Source: Caldilineae bacterium
GTDB taxonomy: Bacteria > Chloroflexota > Anaerolineae > Epilineales > Epilineaceae
Direction of reading: 5' to 3'
DNA: 64,000 nucleotides
Assembly (NCBI GenBank): GCA_020634625.1
Contig: JACKBJ010000008.1
Location: 1-64,000, forward strand
Each line of letters starts with the position of its first letter. Positions within the stretch are counted from its first letter, which is position 1. This document shows, piece after piece, positions 38,234 through 47,362 of the stretch. Position numbers and translations under genes: made by a program. Under the pieces are notes generated by a model. It ran no database searches. It was given only the letters and a program-made list of their open reading frames with translations, and was not told the DNA's origin.

Positions 38234-39199
38234 TCAGAAGATCCGCGCGAGCAGTCCGCCCAGCTCGTAGAGCAGGTACATCGGCGCCATCACCAGGAAC
38301 ATGGTGAAGGGATCGGGCGTCGGCGTCAGGACCGCGGCCAGGATGGCGATCACCAGCACGGCATGCCGGCGGTAGCGCGACATGGTCGCCGGTTTCAGGA
38401 TGCCGACCTTGGCCAGCATGAAGACCACCAGGGGCGTCTCGAAGGACACGCCGATTACGAAGAGCAGGTTGCTGACGAAGGCGATGTAGTTGGCCAGGGT
38501 CGGGGTCGGCTTGGCGCCGAGCCCGGCGCCCTCGGCGAAGCCGATCAGGAAGTTGATCGACCGCGGCAGGACGACGAAGAAGCCGAAGGCCAGGCCGATG
38601 GCGAACATCAGGCCGGCGCCCGGCAGCAGGAGGTACAGGTAGCGGCGCTCCCGACTATAGAGCGCCGGGAGCACGAAGGCGACGACCTGGTACAGGATGA
38701 CGGGCGTCGATAGGATCAGACCCAGGATCAGGCCGACCCGCATCCAGGTGATCAGGCCTTCGAGCGGCGAGATGATGATGATCGAGTCGCAGGCGGTGCA
38801 CATGCCGAGCAGCCCGGTGATGGCGAGCGTGTCGGGCAGTGCGATCGTGCGTCCCGCCAGCCGCAGGCTCTCGATGGGCAGCGGAATCTCGACGCCGCTG
38901 ATGACGAAGCGGCTGAGCGGCATGCTGACCACCATGCCCACCGCCAGCGCCACGACGCTGCGGATCAAGCGGGTGCGCAGCTCGCGCAGGTGCTCCATGA
39001 GCGGCATGCTCGTCAGGTCCGGGGGCTCCGGCGGCGCGGTGGCCGACCCGGCTGCCGCTTCGACCGGTCGATCGGTCGCCGACGCGATCGAAGCCTGGGC
39101 CGGCCCCGGCTCGGCCGGTGTCGTCGCCGACTCCGGTGCCGACTCCGGTGCTTTGCCGGCATCGAGCTCCGGGCGCTCCGCGCGCTCGGAGGCGCTCAT
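38234..39199 (-). CDS. tatC: Sec-independent translocase TatC
   Basis: 321 residues. A Pro/Ala/Ser-rich cytosolic extension (about 1-65) precedes the TatC core: SMPLMEHLRELRTRLIRSVVAL at 66-87, six membrane helices, ILGLILSTPVILYQVVAFVLPALYSRERRYL in the middle, and FGFFVVLP. TatC with TatA/B exports folded twin-arginine proteins. The first exported loop is longer than in E. coli. Start overlaps the TatA/B stop by 4 bp. The DUF1800 protein at 13030-14628 could be a client. Confidence 0.95.
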   Translation of the reverse strand: MSASERAERPELDAGKAPESAPESATTPAEPGPAQASIASATDRPVEAAAGSATAPPEPPDLTSMPLMEHLRELRTRLIRSVVALAVGMVVSMPLSRFVISGVEIPLPIESLRLAGRTIALPDTLAITGLLGMCTACDSIIIISPLEGLITWMRVGLILGLILSTPVILYQVVAFVLPALYSRERRYLYLLLPGAGLMFAIGLAFGFFVVLPRSINFLIGFAEGAGLGAKPTPTLANYIAFVSNLLFVIGVSFETPLVVFMLAKVGILKPATMSRYRRHAVLVIAILAAVLTPTPDPFTMFLVMAPMYLLYELGGLLARIF

Positions 39200-39675
39200 G
39201 CCTCGCCCTCCTCGACCGGCGATTCGACCGCCTGCGCGGACGGATCGTCGGTCGCGTCTCCGGTACGCTCGGCGGCGGCCGACTCCGGTCCCGCATCCGA
39301 GGCGGCCTCGGCCGGCGGCGCCTCGGGGGCCAGGGGTGCGTCGATGGCCGTACCGATCGAGCCGATCTCCTCGGAGAGGCCCCGCAACTGGTGCTTCAGG
39401 CCCTCGTTGACCGTCTTGGACCCGCTCTGGAGGATGCGGCGCGCCGACTCGCCGAATTCGCGAACATCGGCGGCGGCATCGCCATGCTCTTCGGCGGCGG
39501 CCTTCAGCTCGCGGGTGAGCTCGGTGGTCGCCGCCTCGGCGGCCTGGCGGATCTCGCGGATCAGACGGCCGGCCTGGACGGCGATCTCGGGCAGGCGCTC
39601 CGGCCCGAAGAGCACCAGGAAGAGCACCGCCAGGACGACGAACTCCCAGCCGTTGATGTTGAATGGAGCGGGCAT
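39196..39675 (-). CDS. Sec-independent translocase TatA/TatB protein
   Basis: 159 residues from the ATG at 39675. NINGWEFVVLAVLFLVLFGPERLPE is the TatA/TatB membrane helix and hinge (FGPERLPE). An amphipathic helix follows (about 32-60), then a long Ala/Glu/Pro acidic tail. The length and the Glu in the membrane-proximal hinge are closer to TatB. In bacteria with a single TatA-like gene one protein serves both roles, so I leave the symbol blank. Coupled to tatC by ATGA. A gene for an alpha/beta hydrolase lies 19 bp upstream on the same strand. Confidence 0.9.
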   Translation of the reverse strand: MPAPFNINGWEFVVLAVLFLVLFGPERLPEIAVQAGRLIREIRQAAEAATTELTRELKAAAEEHGDAAADVREFGESARRILQSGSKTVNEGLKHQLRGLSEEIGSIGTAIDAPLAPEAPPAEAASDAGPESAAAERTGDATDDPSAQAVESPVEEGEA

Positions 39676-39694
39676 CGGGCTTTCCTGCCTGAGC

Positions 39695-40495
39695 TCAGGC
39701 GGCGTCGATGCGCCCGAGGAAGGCGCGCATCGCGGCGTTGAACGCACCCGGCTCCTCGAGGTTGGCGAGGTGGCCTGCGCCGGGAACGAGCTGCAGCCTC
39801 GCGTCCGGGATCCGCGCCGCCATGGATCGCGAGGCCTCGGGGTCGATCAGCTGATCCTCGGCGCCGGTGATGACCAGGCAGGGCACGTCGATCGTGGACA
39901 GCTCGGGACCGGCGTCCGGCCGCGCTGCCATCGCGCCGAGCGCCGCGATGCTGCCCGCGGTCGGCTGACGCCGGATCATGGCCGCCGCCTGCTCCCGTAG
40001 CGCCGGGCTCGCCCCAGGGGCCAGGAGCCGCTGCGGCATGGCTTCGACCAGGGGCGCCATGCCCGCGTCGCTCAGCCGCGCCGCCAGGGCGGCGCGGCCC
40101 TCGCGCCCGGCCGCATCGTCGGCGTCGGCGCGCGTGCAGGCCAGGACGAGGCCGGCGATGCGATCGGCATGACGACGCCACATGGCCAGCGCCACGTAGC
40201 CGCCCATCGAGTGGCCGCAGACGACGGCTCGACGGATGCCGAGGCCATCGAGCAGCCGCGCCAGATCGTCGGCATGGTCTTCGACGCGCGGTCGTCCGTG
40301 GGCGGTGGAGCCGCCGAATCCGATCAGATCCGGCGCCAGGACGCGGCGCTCCTGGCCAAAGGCCATCACCTGCGGCGCCCAGAGCTGGTGATCCAGCGGG
40401 AAGCCGTGGATCAAAAGCAGCGGCGCGCGCAGTCCCGTATCGACGAGGCGCATGCGGGCGTCACCGAGCTCGAAGGCCCGAGCGTCTTCGCTCAT
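39695..40495 (-). CDS. Alpha/beta-fold hydrolase
   Basis: 266 residues in classic order: LLLIHGFPLDHQLW oxyanion segment (about 26-39), VVCGHSMGGYVAL nucleophile elbow with Ser in GHSMG (about 97), acid Asp near ITGAEDQLIDPEA (about 213), and His in GAGHLANLE (about 242). The catalytic triad is complete, in contrast to the protein at 28764-30656. Close to 3-oxoadipate enol-lactonase/esterase-type members. Substrate unknown. Start overlaps the upstream small membrane protein gene by 4 bp. Confidence 0.9.
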   Translation of the reverse strand: MSEDARAFELGDARMRLVDTGLRAPLLLIHGFPLDHQLWAPQVMAFGQERRVLAPDLIGFGGSTAHGRPRVEDHADDLARLLDGLGIRRAVVCGHSMGGYVALAMWRRHADRIAGLVLACTRADADDAAGREGRAALAARLSDAGMAPLVEAMPQRLLAPGASPALREQAAAMIRRQPTAGSIAALGAMAARPDAGPELSTIDVPCLVITGAEDQLIDPEASRSMAARIPDARLQLVPGAGHLANLEEPGAFNAAMRAFLGRIDAA

Positions 40496-40866
40496 CGCAG
40501 CAGCTCCGAGGTGCCGATCGCGCGCATCACGATGCCCCAGAGGAAGAGCGATGCCGCGGCGAACATCAGGGACTCGACCCGGCCACGGGCCTCGCGGGTG
40601 TAGGTGTAGATGAAGGGCCAGATCAACGCGGCCAGCAGCCCGTAGAGCAGATGCACCCAGCGGGCCGGGTCCACGCCGGCCACCAGCCAGCGGAAGACGC
40701 CGAGCAGGGCTTCGACGGCCAGCAGCGCCTCGCCGACGACGACCGCGCCGAGGTAGCCGCTGGACAGGCCCTGGCGGCGAAGGAAGCGCCAGAACGCCCA
40801 GATGGCCATGGCGAAGGTGAAGAACGCCGCCGAATCGGCCAGCCGATCGTGAAGGAGCTGGCTCAT
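40492..40866 (-). CDS. Small four-TM membrane protein, unknown
   Basis: 124 residues with four hydrophobic segments (about 10-28, 38-60, 68-88, 98-116) and YTYTREARGRVESLMF in the last loop. I recognise no family with certainty. It overlaps both neighbours by 4 bp (ATGA on each side), so it is translated in one run with the M20 peptidase and the hydrolase. That makes it a real gene. Confidence 0.75.
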   Translation of the reverse strand: MSQLLHDRLADSAAFFTFAMAIWAFWRFLRRQGLSSGYLGAVVVGEALLAVEALLGVFRWLVAGVDPARWVHLLYGLLAALIWPFIYTYTREARGRVESLMFAAASLFLWGIVMRAIGTSELLR

Positions 40867-42233
40867 CGCGCGGACTTCGCCAGCTCGTCCAGGAAGGCGA
40901 TCACCGTCTCCGTGCCGCGGTGGAAGTGCTCGACGCGGAACTTCTCGTTCGGGGCGTGCAGGTTGTCGTCCGGCAGGCCGAAGCCGAGCATGACCGTGGG
41001 TAGGCCCAGAATGCTGGCCAGGTCGGCCACCACCGGAATCGTGCCGCCCTCGCGGGTGAAGACCGGCGCCTTGCCGAAGCCCTGCTCGAGGGCGCGCCCG
41101 GCTGCTTGCATGGCCGGTAGGTCGCGATCGATCAGGGCCGGCCTTCCGCCATGCAGGCTCCTGACTTCGACCGAGAAGCCCGGCTCGGACAGCCCTTCGA
41201 CATGGGCCTTGAACAGGGCGGCGATGGCCTCCGGGTCCTGGTCGGGCACCAGGCGCATGCTGACCTTGGCGCTGGCCTTGGCCGGCAGCACGGTCTTGGC
41301 GCCGGGCCCGGTCCAGCCCGACCCCATGCCGTTGATGTCGAGGCTGGGTCGGGCGCCGAGCCGTTCGATCAGCGAATAGCCGGCCTCACCCCAGGCGCCG
41401 GCCCGACCCGCGGCGCGGTTGAAGGCCGTCAGGTCGAAGGGCACGCGCGCCAGGAGCGCCCGTTCCGCGTCGTCGAGCGGACGGACCCGGTCGTAGAATC
41501 CGGGGATGGTGATGCGCCCCTGTGCGTCGTGCAGGCCGGCCAGGATGCCGGCCAGGGCGCTGGCCGGGTTGCGGACCGCCCCGCCGTAGAGGCCCGAATG
41601 CAGATCACCCGGCGCGCCGCTGACCTCGATCTCCATGTAGGCCAGGCCGCGCAGCCCGTAGACGAGGCTGGGCTGGCCGGGCGCCACCATCGCGTTGTCG
41701 CTGATCACGGCCACGTCGGCCTCCAGCTCGGAGGCATGCGCGCTCAGCCAGGCGGCCAGGTTCGGACTGCCGATCTCTTCCTCGCCCTCGAAGACGTACT
41801 TGACGTTCACCGGCGGGGCGATGCCGGCCGCGGTGTAGGCGGCCAGGGCCTCGACATGCGCCATCAGCTGGCCCTTGTCGTCACAGGCGCCCCGCGCGTA
41901 GAGGTCGCCGTCGCGCAGGCTGGGCTCGAAGGGCGGCGACTCCCAGAGCGCGATCGGATCGGGCGGCTGGACGTCGTAGTGGCCATACACCAGAACGGTG
42001 GCGGCGCCCGGCGCCGCAAGGAGTTCGGCGTGCACCACCGGATGACCGGGCGTCTCGTCGACGCGGACCCGGTCGACGCCGGCGCCGCGAAGGCGTTCGG
42101 CCAGCCAATCGGCCGCGCGACGCATGTCGGCGCCATGGCTCGGGTCGGTGCTGACGCTGGGGATGCGCAAGAACTCGACGAGCCGGTTCAAGGCGCCTTG
42201 ACGGTCGGCGCGGGCCTGCTCGATCGGCGTCAT
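40863..42233 (-). CDS. M20 family dipeptidase
   Basis: 456 residues from the ATG at 42233. Metal ligands are all visible: YGHYDVQP (His, about 83), ARGACDDKG (bridging Asp, about 115), FEGEEEIGSP (Glu pair, about 150), an ISDNAM Asp (about 176) and NLHAPNE (His near 430). The lid domain contains DLHSGLYGGAVRNP. This matches the DapE/carnosinase-type M20 dipeptidases, which cleave dipeptides in the cytosol with two zinc or manganese ions. An upstream extension to 42302 lacks homology. Confidence 0.95.
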   Translation of the reverse strand: MTPIEQARADRQGALNRLVEFLRIPSVSTDPSHGADMRRAADWLAERLRGAGVDRVRVDETPGHPVVHAELLAAPGAATVLVYGHYDVQPPDPIALWESPPFEPSLRDGDLYARGACDDKGQLMAHVEALAAYTAAGIAPPVNVKYVFEGEEEIGSPNLAAWLSAHASELEADVAVISDNAMVAPGQPSLVYGLRGLAYMEIEVSGAPGDLHSGLYGGAVRNPASALAGILAGLHDAQGRITIPGFYDRVRPLDDAERALLARVPFDLTAFNRAAGRAGAWGEAGYSLIERLGARPSLDINGMGSGWTGPGAKTVLPAKASAKVSMRLVPDQDPEAIAALFKAHVEGLSEPGFSVEVRSLHGGRPALIDRDLPAMQAAGRALEQGFGKAPVFTREGGTIPVVADLASILGLPTVMLGFGLPDDNLHAPNEKFRVEHFHRGTETVIAFLDELAKSAR

Positions 42234-42311
42234 GGGGGCTCTCCGTGATGCGGTCGGCGCGGCCGCCGCGGCCTCGCCATCGAAGCCGGAGGAGTATAGC
42301 ACGCGCCGGCC

Positions 42312-43559
42312 TCAGCTCACGGCCGGCGCCCCTCGACGCCGCAAGCGCCCGGGCGCGAACAGGAAGCCGAAGAAGATGGCGTAGAACAGGACGACGACGC
42401 CGCCGGCGCTGCCGGCCTGCAACGCGGGTTGGCCCAGCAGGCCGAAGAGCAGGCTGCCCAGGGCCAGACCGTTCCACAGCCCATGCCCGACGATGGCCAG
42501 GACGATGCCGGCCAGGCCGGCCAGCGGTCGTCGCTCGACGCGCAAGGCGAGCCAGCCCAGGGCCGCCAGCCCGGTCATCGAGGCGTGCATCAGGGTCGAC
42601 AGGCCGCGCAGCAGGGCGGTGCTGGGCCAGACCAGCGCCGAGAGCTCGAAGGCGCTGAAGAAGACGCTCTCGAAGATGCCGAAGCCGGCGCCGACCGCGA
42701 CGCCCCAGGCCCAGGCTTGGGCGCGGTTCCGGGGCGGTCGCAGCATCAGGCCGGCGAGCTTGCAGAGCTCCTCGATGGTCGGTCCGATCAAGGCCAGCAG
42801 CAGGAAGGCGGCCAACACCACCACCGGATGCAGAAGCGGTGCGAGCTGCGCCGGGTCGAGGGCACTCGGATCGAGCCCGCCGCTCGCGCCGGCCTGCTCC
42901 ACGAGCTGGTTCAGCGCGTCCAGGCTGCTGCGTCCGGACTCGCTGCTGCCCAGGACGACCGCGCTCAGGACCACGAGCAGCAGGCCCGCCGCCAGCTCGG
43001 CCAGCATCGCCAGGAAGGTCGCTCCGCAGGCGCCCCAGGCCAGGCGCCCCAGCACGCCGCGCCAGCTGAGCCAGTCGGGCCGGCCGCTCCGGCCGGCCGT
43101 GTACGCCACCGCCGCCAAGGCCGGCAGGATGGCGGCCGCCATGTGCAGCGGCGTGAAGACCAGCAGCGTCAAGGGCCGGCTGCCCAGATACAACAGCGCC
43201 GTGCCTGCCGTCAACACCAGGGCCAGCAGGCCCAGCCAGGCCGGCGCGCGCGCCGGCCCGAAGGGCGTGCCGGGCAGTCCCCGCATCGCGGCGGCGGCGC
43301 CCCGGGAGATCGTGGCGCCCAGGCCGAGGAGCAGCAGGGTGGTGGCGCCGACGGCGACGGCCAGGCCGAGGGCCTCGGCGGAGCCGACCAGGCTGAGCGT
43401 GGCCAGGCCGAAGTAGAGCAGTCCGCAGAGCCCGCCGCAGAGCCCCATCGCGAGGCCGGCGACGGAGATCAGCGTCAAGGCGGTCGCCGCGGGCGGAGCC
43501 GGCGGTGCCGGAGATGGAGCGGGCGGTTCGGCGGGCTGCGGGTCGAGCGCGAGGCTCAC
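42312..43559 (-). CDS. PrsW-like intramembrane metalloprotease (CPBP/PrsW group)
   Basis: 415 residues, about ten membrane helices. After a Pro/Ala-rich N-terminus the conserved core is ALIGPTIEELCKLAGL (Glu-Glu-x-x-Lys, about 250-262), GAGFGIFES (about 280), HASMTGLAALG (His near 312) and IVGHGLWNG (His near 350). PrsW in Bacillus cleaves an anti-sigma factor to release SigW. With three ECF sigma modules in this window a similar role is possible, but that is inference. GTG start abuts the stop of the upstream phosphatase fusion, so the two are likely cotranscribed. Confidence 0.82.
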   Translation of the reverse strand: MSLALDPQPAEPPAPSPAPPAPPAATALTLISVAGLAMGLCGGLCGLLYFGLATLSLVGSAEALGLAVAVGATTLLLLGLGATISRGAAAAMRGLPGTPFGPARAPAWLGLLALVLTAGTALLYLGSRPLTLLVFTPLHMAAAILPALAAVAYTAGRSGRPDWLSWRGVLGRLAWGACGATFLAMLAELAAGLLLVVLSAVVLGSSESGRSSLDALNQLVEQAGASGGLDPSALDPAQLAPLLHPVVVLAAFLLLALIGPTIEELCKLAGLMLRPPRNRAQAWAWGVAVGAGFGIFESVFFSAFELSALVWPSTALLRGLSTLMHASMTGLAALGWLALRVERRPLAGLAGIVLAIVGHGLWNGLALGSLLFGLLGQPALQAGSAGGVVVLFYAIFFGFLFAPGRLRRRGAPAVS

Positions 43560-46451
43560 CTAGCGGTAGTCCCAGCTCAAGCGGTAGGGGCTGGACACCT
43601 CGTCGCCGAGCGCCCAGATCCGGATCCAGTACCGGCCGGGCAAGGCCGAGTTCAGCCGGATCAGCTCGCCGACTCCGCGGCCGTTGCGGCTGCGACCGAC
43701 CTCGACGTAGTCGCCGAAGACCCGCTGGTAGAGGAAGACGTCGTAGTCGCCGCGACCCGAGGTCGGAACCTCGAGCTGGACCTCGACCGGTCCTCCGTTG
43801 CGCACGTAGAACGCGTACCAGTCCTCGGTGTCGCTTCCGGGCTCGAGCCAGAGCCGGCCGAAGTAGCTCATGCCCGCGCAGAGATCGACATCGCTGAGGC
43901 TGCCGGGCGAATCGGGCTCGGGATCGTCGATCCCCGGCCAGGGTGGATTGCAGTACAGCCACTCGCGCAGAACCAGCAGCGGCAGGTAGGCCGGCGACGG
44001 GGTCGCGGTGGCGGTGGCCGTCGGCGTGAAGCTCGGCGTCGCCGTCGCCGTCGGCGTGGAGGTCGGGGTCGGCGTGGGGGTGGCCGTGTCGGTCGGGGTC
44101 GGGGTGGCCGTGAAGGTGGCCGTCGGCGTCGGCGTCGGGGTATCGGTCGGGGGTGCCGTGCGCGGCGTCGGCGTGGCCGCGTCATCGCTGTCGGCGCGGA
44201 AGGTCCAGCGGTAGCGCTGGCCATCGATCGCGACGCTGGCCTCGTAGTCCCGGCCGAACTTGAGCGGCTCGCGGGGCAGGAGGGCGATGCCCCCGCGCTC
44301 GCGCAGGACCGCGGAGCGGCTGCCATCGACGATGCAGTGTTCGAGGTCTCGGACGCCGGTGCGCAGCTCGCTGGCCGTCACCTGCGGCTGACCGGCCGCG
44401 GGGCCCAGCAGCAAGAGCAGGGCCGGACCGGTCTGCGAGGGATAGCCGGCGCAGGGCGGCGCGCCCTGAACGCCGCTCCAGGGCACCAGCACCGTCTCGA
44501 CGTTCTGGCCGCTGGCCGGATAGCGCAGGGGCCAGCTGGCGCCCGCGGGCAGCGCGGCCTGCAGGCCGCGTTCGACGTCCAGCGCGGCGCCGTAGGCATG
44601 GCTGCCGCCGGCCTCGCGATGCTCGCCGAAGCCGGCGACGGTGAGGCGCGGGTCCAGGGCTCGGGCGGCCGAGTCGGGGCGCGCCAGCCAATCGTCGATC
44701 ACCGCGTCGCTGGACCGATCCATGCGGGTCTCGAGCGCCAGCAGGCTGCCGGCGGCCGCCGCGGCCCCTTCGGCGCTGTATTCGGGATTCGCCGGGTCCT
44801 CGTCGGCGCTGAGCCGATCGTTGCGGACCATGTAGCGGGCATGCGCCGCGGCACCGGCGCCCCACTCGGCCTGCGGGTTGACCGCGAAGAGGCCGGCCTT
44901 GGCGCGATGGTAGTTGAGACGGGCCAGGGCGGCCTCGGCGCCATCCTGATCGCCGGCTGCCGGTGCGAGCGGACTGCCCGAGCGGTCGGCCGAAGGTCGG
45001 ATCGGTGCCGCCAGTCCGCCGATCCGGCGACCGGAAGGCAGGGCGGCGCCCTGCCCGGGGTCGCCCGGCTCGGACTTCGGCGTCGGCGGATCCGGCTTGT
45101 CGGTCGGGGGCGGCGGAGGCGGATCGGTCGGCTTGGGATCGTCCTTCTTGTCGTCCGGATCCTCCGGTTGCGGCGCGTTCGTCGGTGTCGCGAGGTCGGG
45201 GGTCGCGGCGGCGCTCGGCGCGGCGGTCGGCAGGAAGCGTGTGGCCGTCGGCGGCGCCGGGCCGAGGCTCACCGCGATCTGGATCGCCGTCTCGCGCTCG
45301 ACCTCGCTTCCGCCGCTCGGGTCCTGGCTGATGATGAACCCGGGCGCGACGCTGACGGAGTAGAGCCGAATCAGGTCGACGGCGAGGTAGTTCGCGCGCA
45401 GCACCTGCTCCGCGTCCTCGCGCGTCAGACCGACCACGCTGGGGACCTTGACCGCCGGCGGGATGGTCGGGCTGGCGGTGGCCGCCTCGGTCGGCGTCTC
45501 GCTGGGCGGCGGCGGGGTGGTCGGGATGCGGATGGAGGTCGGGCTGGCCGGCGCCGGGGTGTCGATGAGCTGCGACGCGACGGCCGTCGGCTCGCCGTCG
45601 CGGCCGATTCCCGCCGCCAGGGTGCGCAGGATCTCCTGTCGGAAGATGAAGAGCGAAGCCAGGAGCACGAGCGTGCCGGCTCCGATGGCCACCGCCGACC
45701 AGGAGACGTCCTGGGGCATGGCGACCGGGATCGGCGCCGGGCGCGCGGCGGCTTCGAAGGGCGCCACCACCAGGGCGGTGGCGTCGTCCCAGCCCGCCTT
45801 GGCCTGCGCGGCGGCGACCAGGCGCTCCGCGCCTTCGCTGGGCCCGTGCTCCACCAGGGTGCGTGCGATCTGCCCCTCGTCCAGCTGCTGGTGCAGGCCG
45901 TCGCTGCACAGCAGGATGCGATCGCCGCGGCCCAACGGGATGCCGTCCGAGATGACCGGTTGCGGCGTCGCGCCATGACCGAGCATGGCCGAGCTGTCGC
46001 TGGCGTCGTCCGTGAGGCGGTAGGTCTGTCCCCCGCGCACCAGGTAGGCCCGGGCGGAGCCGAGGTGACCCACGATGAGCTCGTCGCGGCAGATCAGGGT
46101 GGCGGCGACGGCGACGCCGGCCTCACCGGTCTCCGCGCGGGCTTCGAGGTCGCTGCGAATGGCGCGATCGGCGGCCAGCATCGCGACCGCCAGCGCGTCG
46201 GATCGGCCGTAGTCCTGCACCGCCCCATAGTACGCGCGCACGATCTGGCGGATCGCCAGATCGGCCAGATCGGTGCCCAGCTGACCCGGGCCCTTGGCGT
46301 CGGCGACCACGAAGATGCTGCCGGCCAGGTCGGCCAGCTGCGCGTCATCCGGGCGGTAGAAGCCCAGCTTGTCCTGGTTGTGGGCGTTGCCGCGGCCGGC
46401 TTCGGTCGCGTAGCCCAGGGTCGCATCGCCTTGCGTGCTCAAGCGCGCCAC
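43560..46451 (-). CDS. PP2C phosphatase - TM - PASTA - CAP - PPC fusion protein
   Basis: 963 residues. PP2C serine/threonine phosphatase (about 10-232) has metal-binding Asp27 (NQD), Asp51 and SDG with Asp184, and Asp222-223. The usual DGMGG is DAKGPG here. A membrane helix (253-270) is followed outside by a Thr/Pro linker, a PASTA domain (334-398, KVPSVVGLTREDAEQVL), and an Asp/Pro/Lys linker. A CAP/SCP-like domain comes next (about 500-700, LNYHRAKAGLFAVNP), then a long (TP)n-type linker with YLPLLVLRE. A PPC-like beta domain closes it (about 870-963, YWIRIWALGDEVSSPYRLSW). PASTA is normally on kinases. Start is GTG. No kinase gene is nearby. It may sense wall fragments and signal inward. 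Confidence 0.82.
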   Translation of the reverse strand: MARLSTQGDATLGYATEAGRGNAHNQDKLGFYRPDDAQLADLAGSIFVVADAKGPGQLGTDLADLAIRQIVRAYYGAVQDYGRSDALAVAMLAADRAIRSDLEARAETGEAGVAVAATLICRDELIVGHLGSARAYLVRGGQTYRLTDDASDSSAMLGHGATPQPVISDGIPLGRGDRILLCSDGLHQQLDEGQIARTLVEHGPSEGAERLVAAAQAKAGWDDATALVVAPFEAAARPAPIPVAMPQDVSWSAVAIGAGTLVLLASLFIFRQEILRTLAAGIGRDGEPTAVASQLIDTPAPASPTSIRIPTTPPPPSETPTEAATASPTIPPAVKVPSVVGLTREDAEQVLRANYLAVDLIRLYSVSVAPGFIISQDPSGGSEVERETAIQIAVSLGPAPPTATRFLPTAAPSAAATPDLATPTNAPQPEDPDDKKDDPKPTDPPPPPPTDKPDPPTPKSEPGDPGQGAALPSGRRIGGLAAPIRPSADRSGSPLAPAAGDQDGAEAALARLNYHRAKAGLFAVNPQAEWGAGAAAHARYMVRNDRLSADEDPANPEYSAEGAAAAAGSLLALETRMDRSSDAVIDDWLARPDSAARALDPRLTVAGFGEHREAGGSHAYGAALDVERGLQAALPAGASWPLRYPASGQNVETVLVPWSGVQGAPPCAGYPSQTGPALLLLLGPAAGQPQVTASELRTGVRDLEHCIVDGSRSAVLRERGGIALLPREPLKFGRDYEASVAIDGQRYRWTFRADSDDAATPTPRTAPPTDTPTPTPTATFTATPTPTDTATPTPTPTSTPTATATPSFTPTATATATPSPAYLPLLVLREWLYCNPPWPGIDDPEPDSPGSLSDVDLCAGMSYFGRLWLEPGSDTEDWYAFYVRNGGPVEVQLEVPTSGRGDYDVFLYQRVFGDYVEVGRSRNGRGVGELIRLNSALPGRYWIRIWALGDEVSSPYRLSWDYR

Positions 46452-46569
46452 GTCCTTGATCTGGGTCGGCCCGCGATGGCCATGGCGGATGCGGGCGGGT
46501 ACGGTGATCGATTGTAGTGGATGCGTCGAGAGAGGGTCAAGGCCAGGTCGGCTGAGCGAGGCCCGGCTA

Positions 46570-46578
46570 TGCTATAAT
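46570..46578 (+). promoter_or_regulatory. Extended -10 promoter of infA
   Basis: TGCTATAAT is a perfect extended -10 (TGn-TATAAT). The -35 region is not recognisable, as is common with extended -10 promoters. Start codon is 84 nt downstream. Confidence 0.6.
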
Positions 46579-46661
46579 CAACCGGTCAAGTCGGGCGGAC
46601 GCGGCAGGCGTCGAAGGCCCGTCCGCGGACCGGCCCGAAGCGAGTCAGAGGAGCGAGCGCA

Positions 46662-46910
46662 TTGGCGAACGAGGACAAGATCGAAGTTGAAGGCGTCGTG
46701 ATGGAGGCGCTGCCGAACACGATGTTCAAGGTCAAGCTGGACAACGATCACGAAGTGCTGGCCTATCTGTCGGGCCGCATGAAGAAGTACTACATCAAGG
46801 TGCTGCTCGGCGATCGCGTGCAGGTGGAGCTCTCGCCCTACGACCTGACGCGCGGGCGGATCACCTACCGCTACAAGGCGGGTCAGCGTGCCGCGACCGC
46901 CGAGAGCTGA
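46662..46910 (+). CDS. infA: Translation initiation factor IF-1
   Basis: 82 residues from a TTG start, with GAGGAG 8 nt upstream. One S1-like OB fold: [60 protein letters not shown] covers the whole IF-1 consensus (given here only as family evidence by its start and end motifs). IF-1 sits in the A site of the 30S subunit during initiation. It is about 10 residues longer than usual because of a [11 protein letters not shown] tail. It is the first gene of a plus-strand run with a lipoprotein and ccm genes rather than the usual ribosomal operon. Confidence 0.96.
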   Translation: MANEDKIEVEGVVMEALPNTMFKVKLDNDHEVLAYLSGRMKKYYIKVLLGDRVQVELSPYDLTRGRITYRYKAGQRAATAES

Positions 46911-46916
46911 GCGCGG

Positions 46917-47360
46917 ATGCCCACCACTTCGGCGCGCCTGGCCCGGGCCTGGCTGCCGACGCTGCTGATCGCGCTTCCGATCCTGACGGCCTGCACGCGA
47001 GCCAGGCCGCCCGCGACGGCCATCCCGATCCCGGTTTCCGCGCGCTCCGACTCGGCGATGCAGCTCGACGAGCCCGAGCGGGGTGATCGATTGCGCTCGC
47101 CGGTGACGCTGGTCGGAACCGCCCGGCTCGAACCCGGGCAGATCCTGGTCGGGCAGGTGCTCGCCCGGGTCGATGGTGAGCTGCGTTGGCGCGGAAACGC
47201 CGCGTTGGACGTCGATGCCAACGGGCGTTTCAACGGTCGGGTCCCCTACACGCTCGAGACCGCCGGCCCCGGATCGGTCGAGCTGCTGGTGACCGATGCC
47301 CCCAGCGGCTCGGTCATCGCCCGACTGCAGGTCCCGGTCGAGCTGGCCGCGACGCCTTGA
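46917..47360 (+). CDS. Lipoprotein with Gmad2-like immunoglobulin-type domain
   Basis: 147 residues. Lipoprotein signal ending ILTAC (Cys26). The body (about 48-143) reads DEPERGDRLRSPVTLVGTA, then GRVPY and GSVELLVTDAPSGSV, the pattern of Gmad2 domains found in spore-germination and surface proteins. Ligand and role are unknown. The start is 6 nt after infA and the stop lies 2 nt before the CcmAB start, so it is in the same operon. Confidence 0.78.
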   Translation: MPTTSARLARAWLPTLLIALPILTACTRARPPATAIPIPVSARSDSAMQLDEPERGDRLRSPVTLVGTARLEPGQILVGQVLARVDGELRWRGNAALDVDANGRFNGRVPYTLETAGPGSVELLVTDAPSGSVIARLQVPVELAATP

Positions 47361-47362
47361 AC

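Noticed and set aside
44000..44160. Repeated GTCGGCGT-type units suggesting a CRISPR or tandem repeat
   Set aside because: They encode the Thr/Pro-rich linker of the phosphatase fusion. There are no spacers of equal length and the codon pattern explains the repetition.
42429..46517. A 1362-residue frame on the plus strand opposite the PrsW and phosphatase fusion genes
   Set aside because: Antisense shadow with Gly/Arg-rich low-complexity translation. Real domains are on the minus strand.
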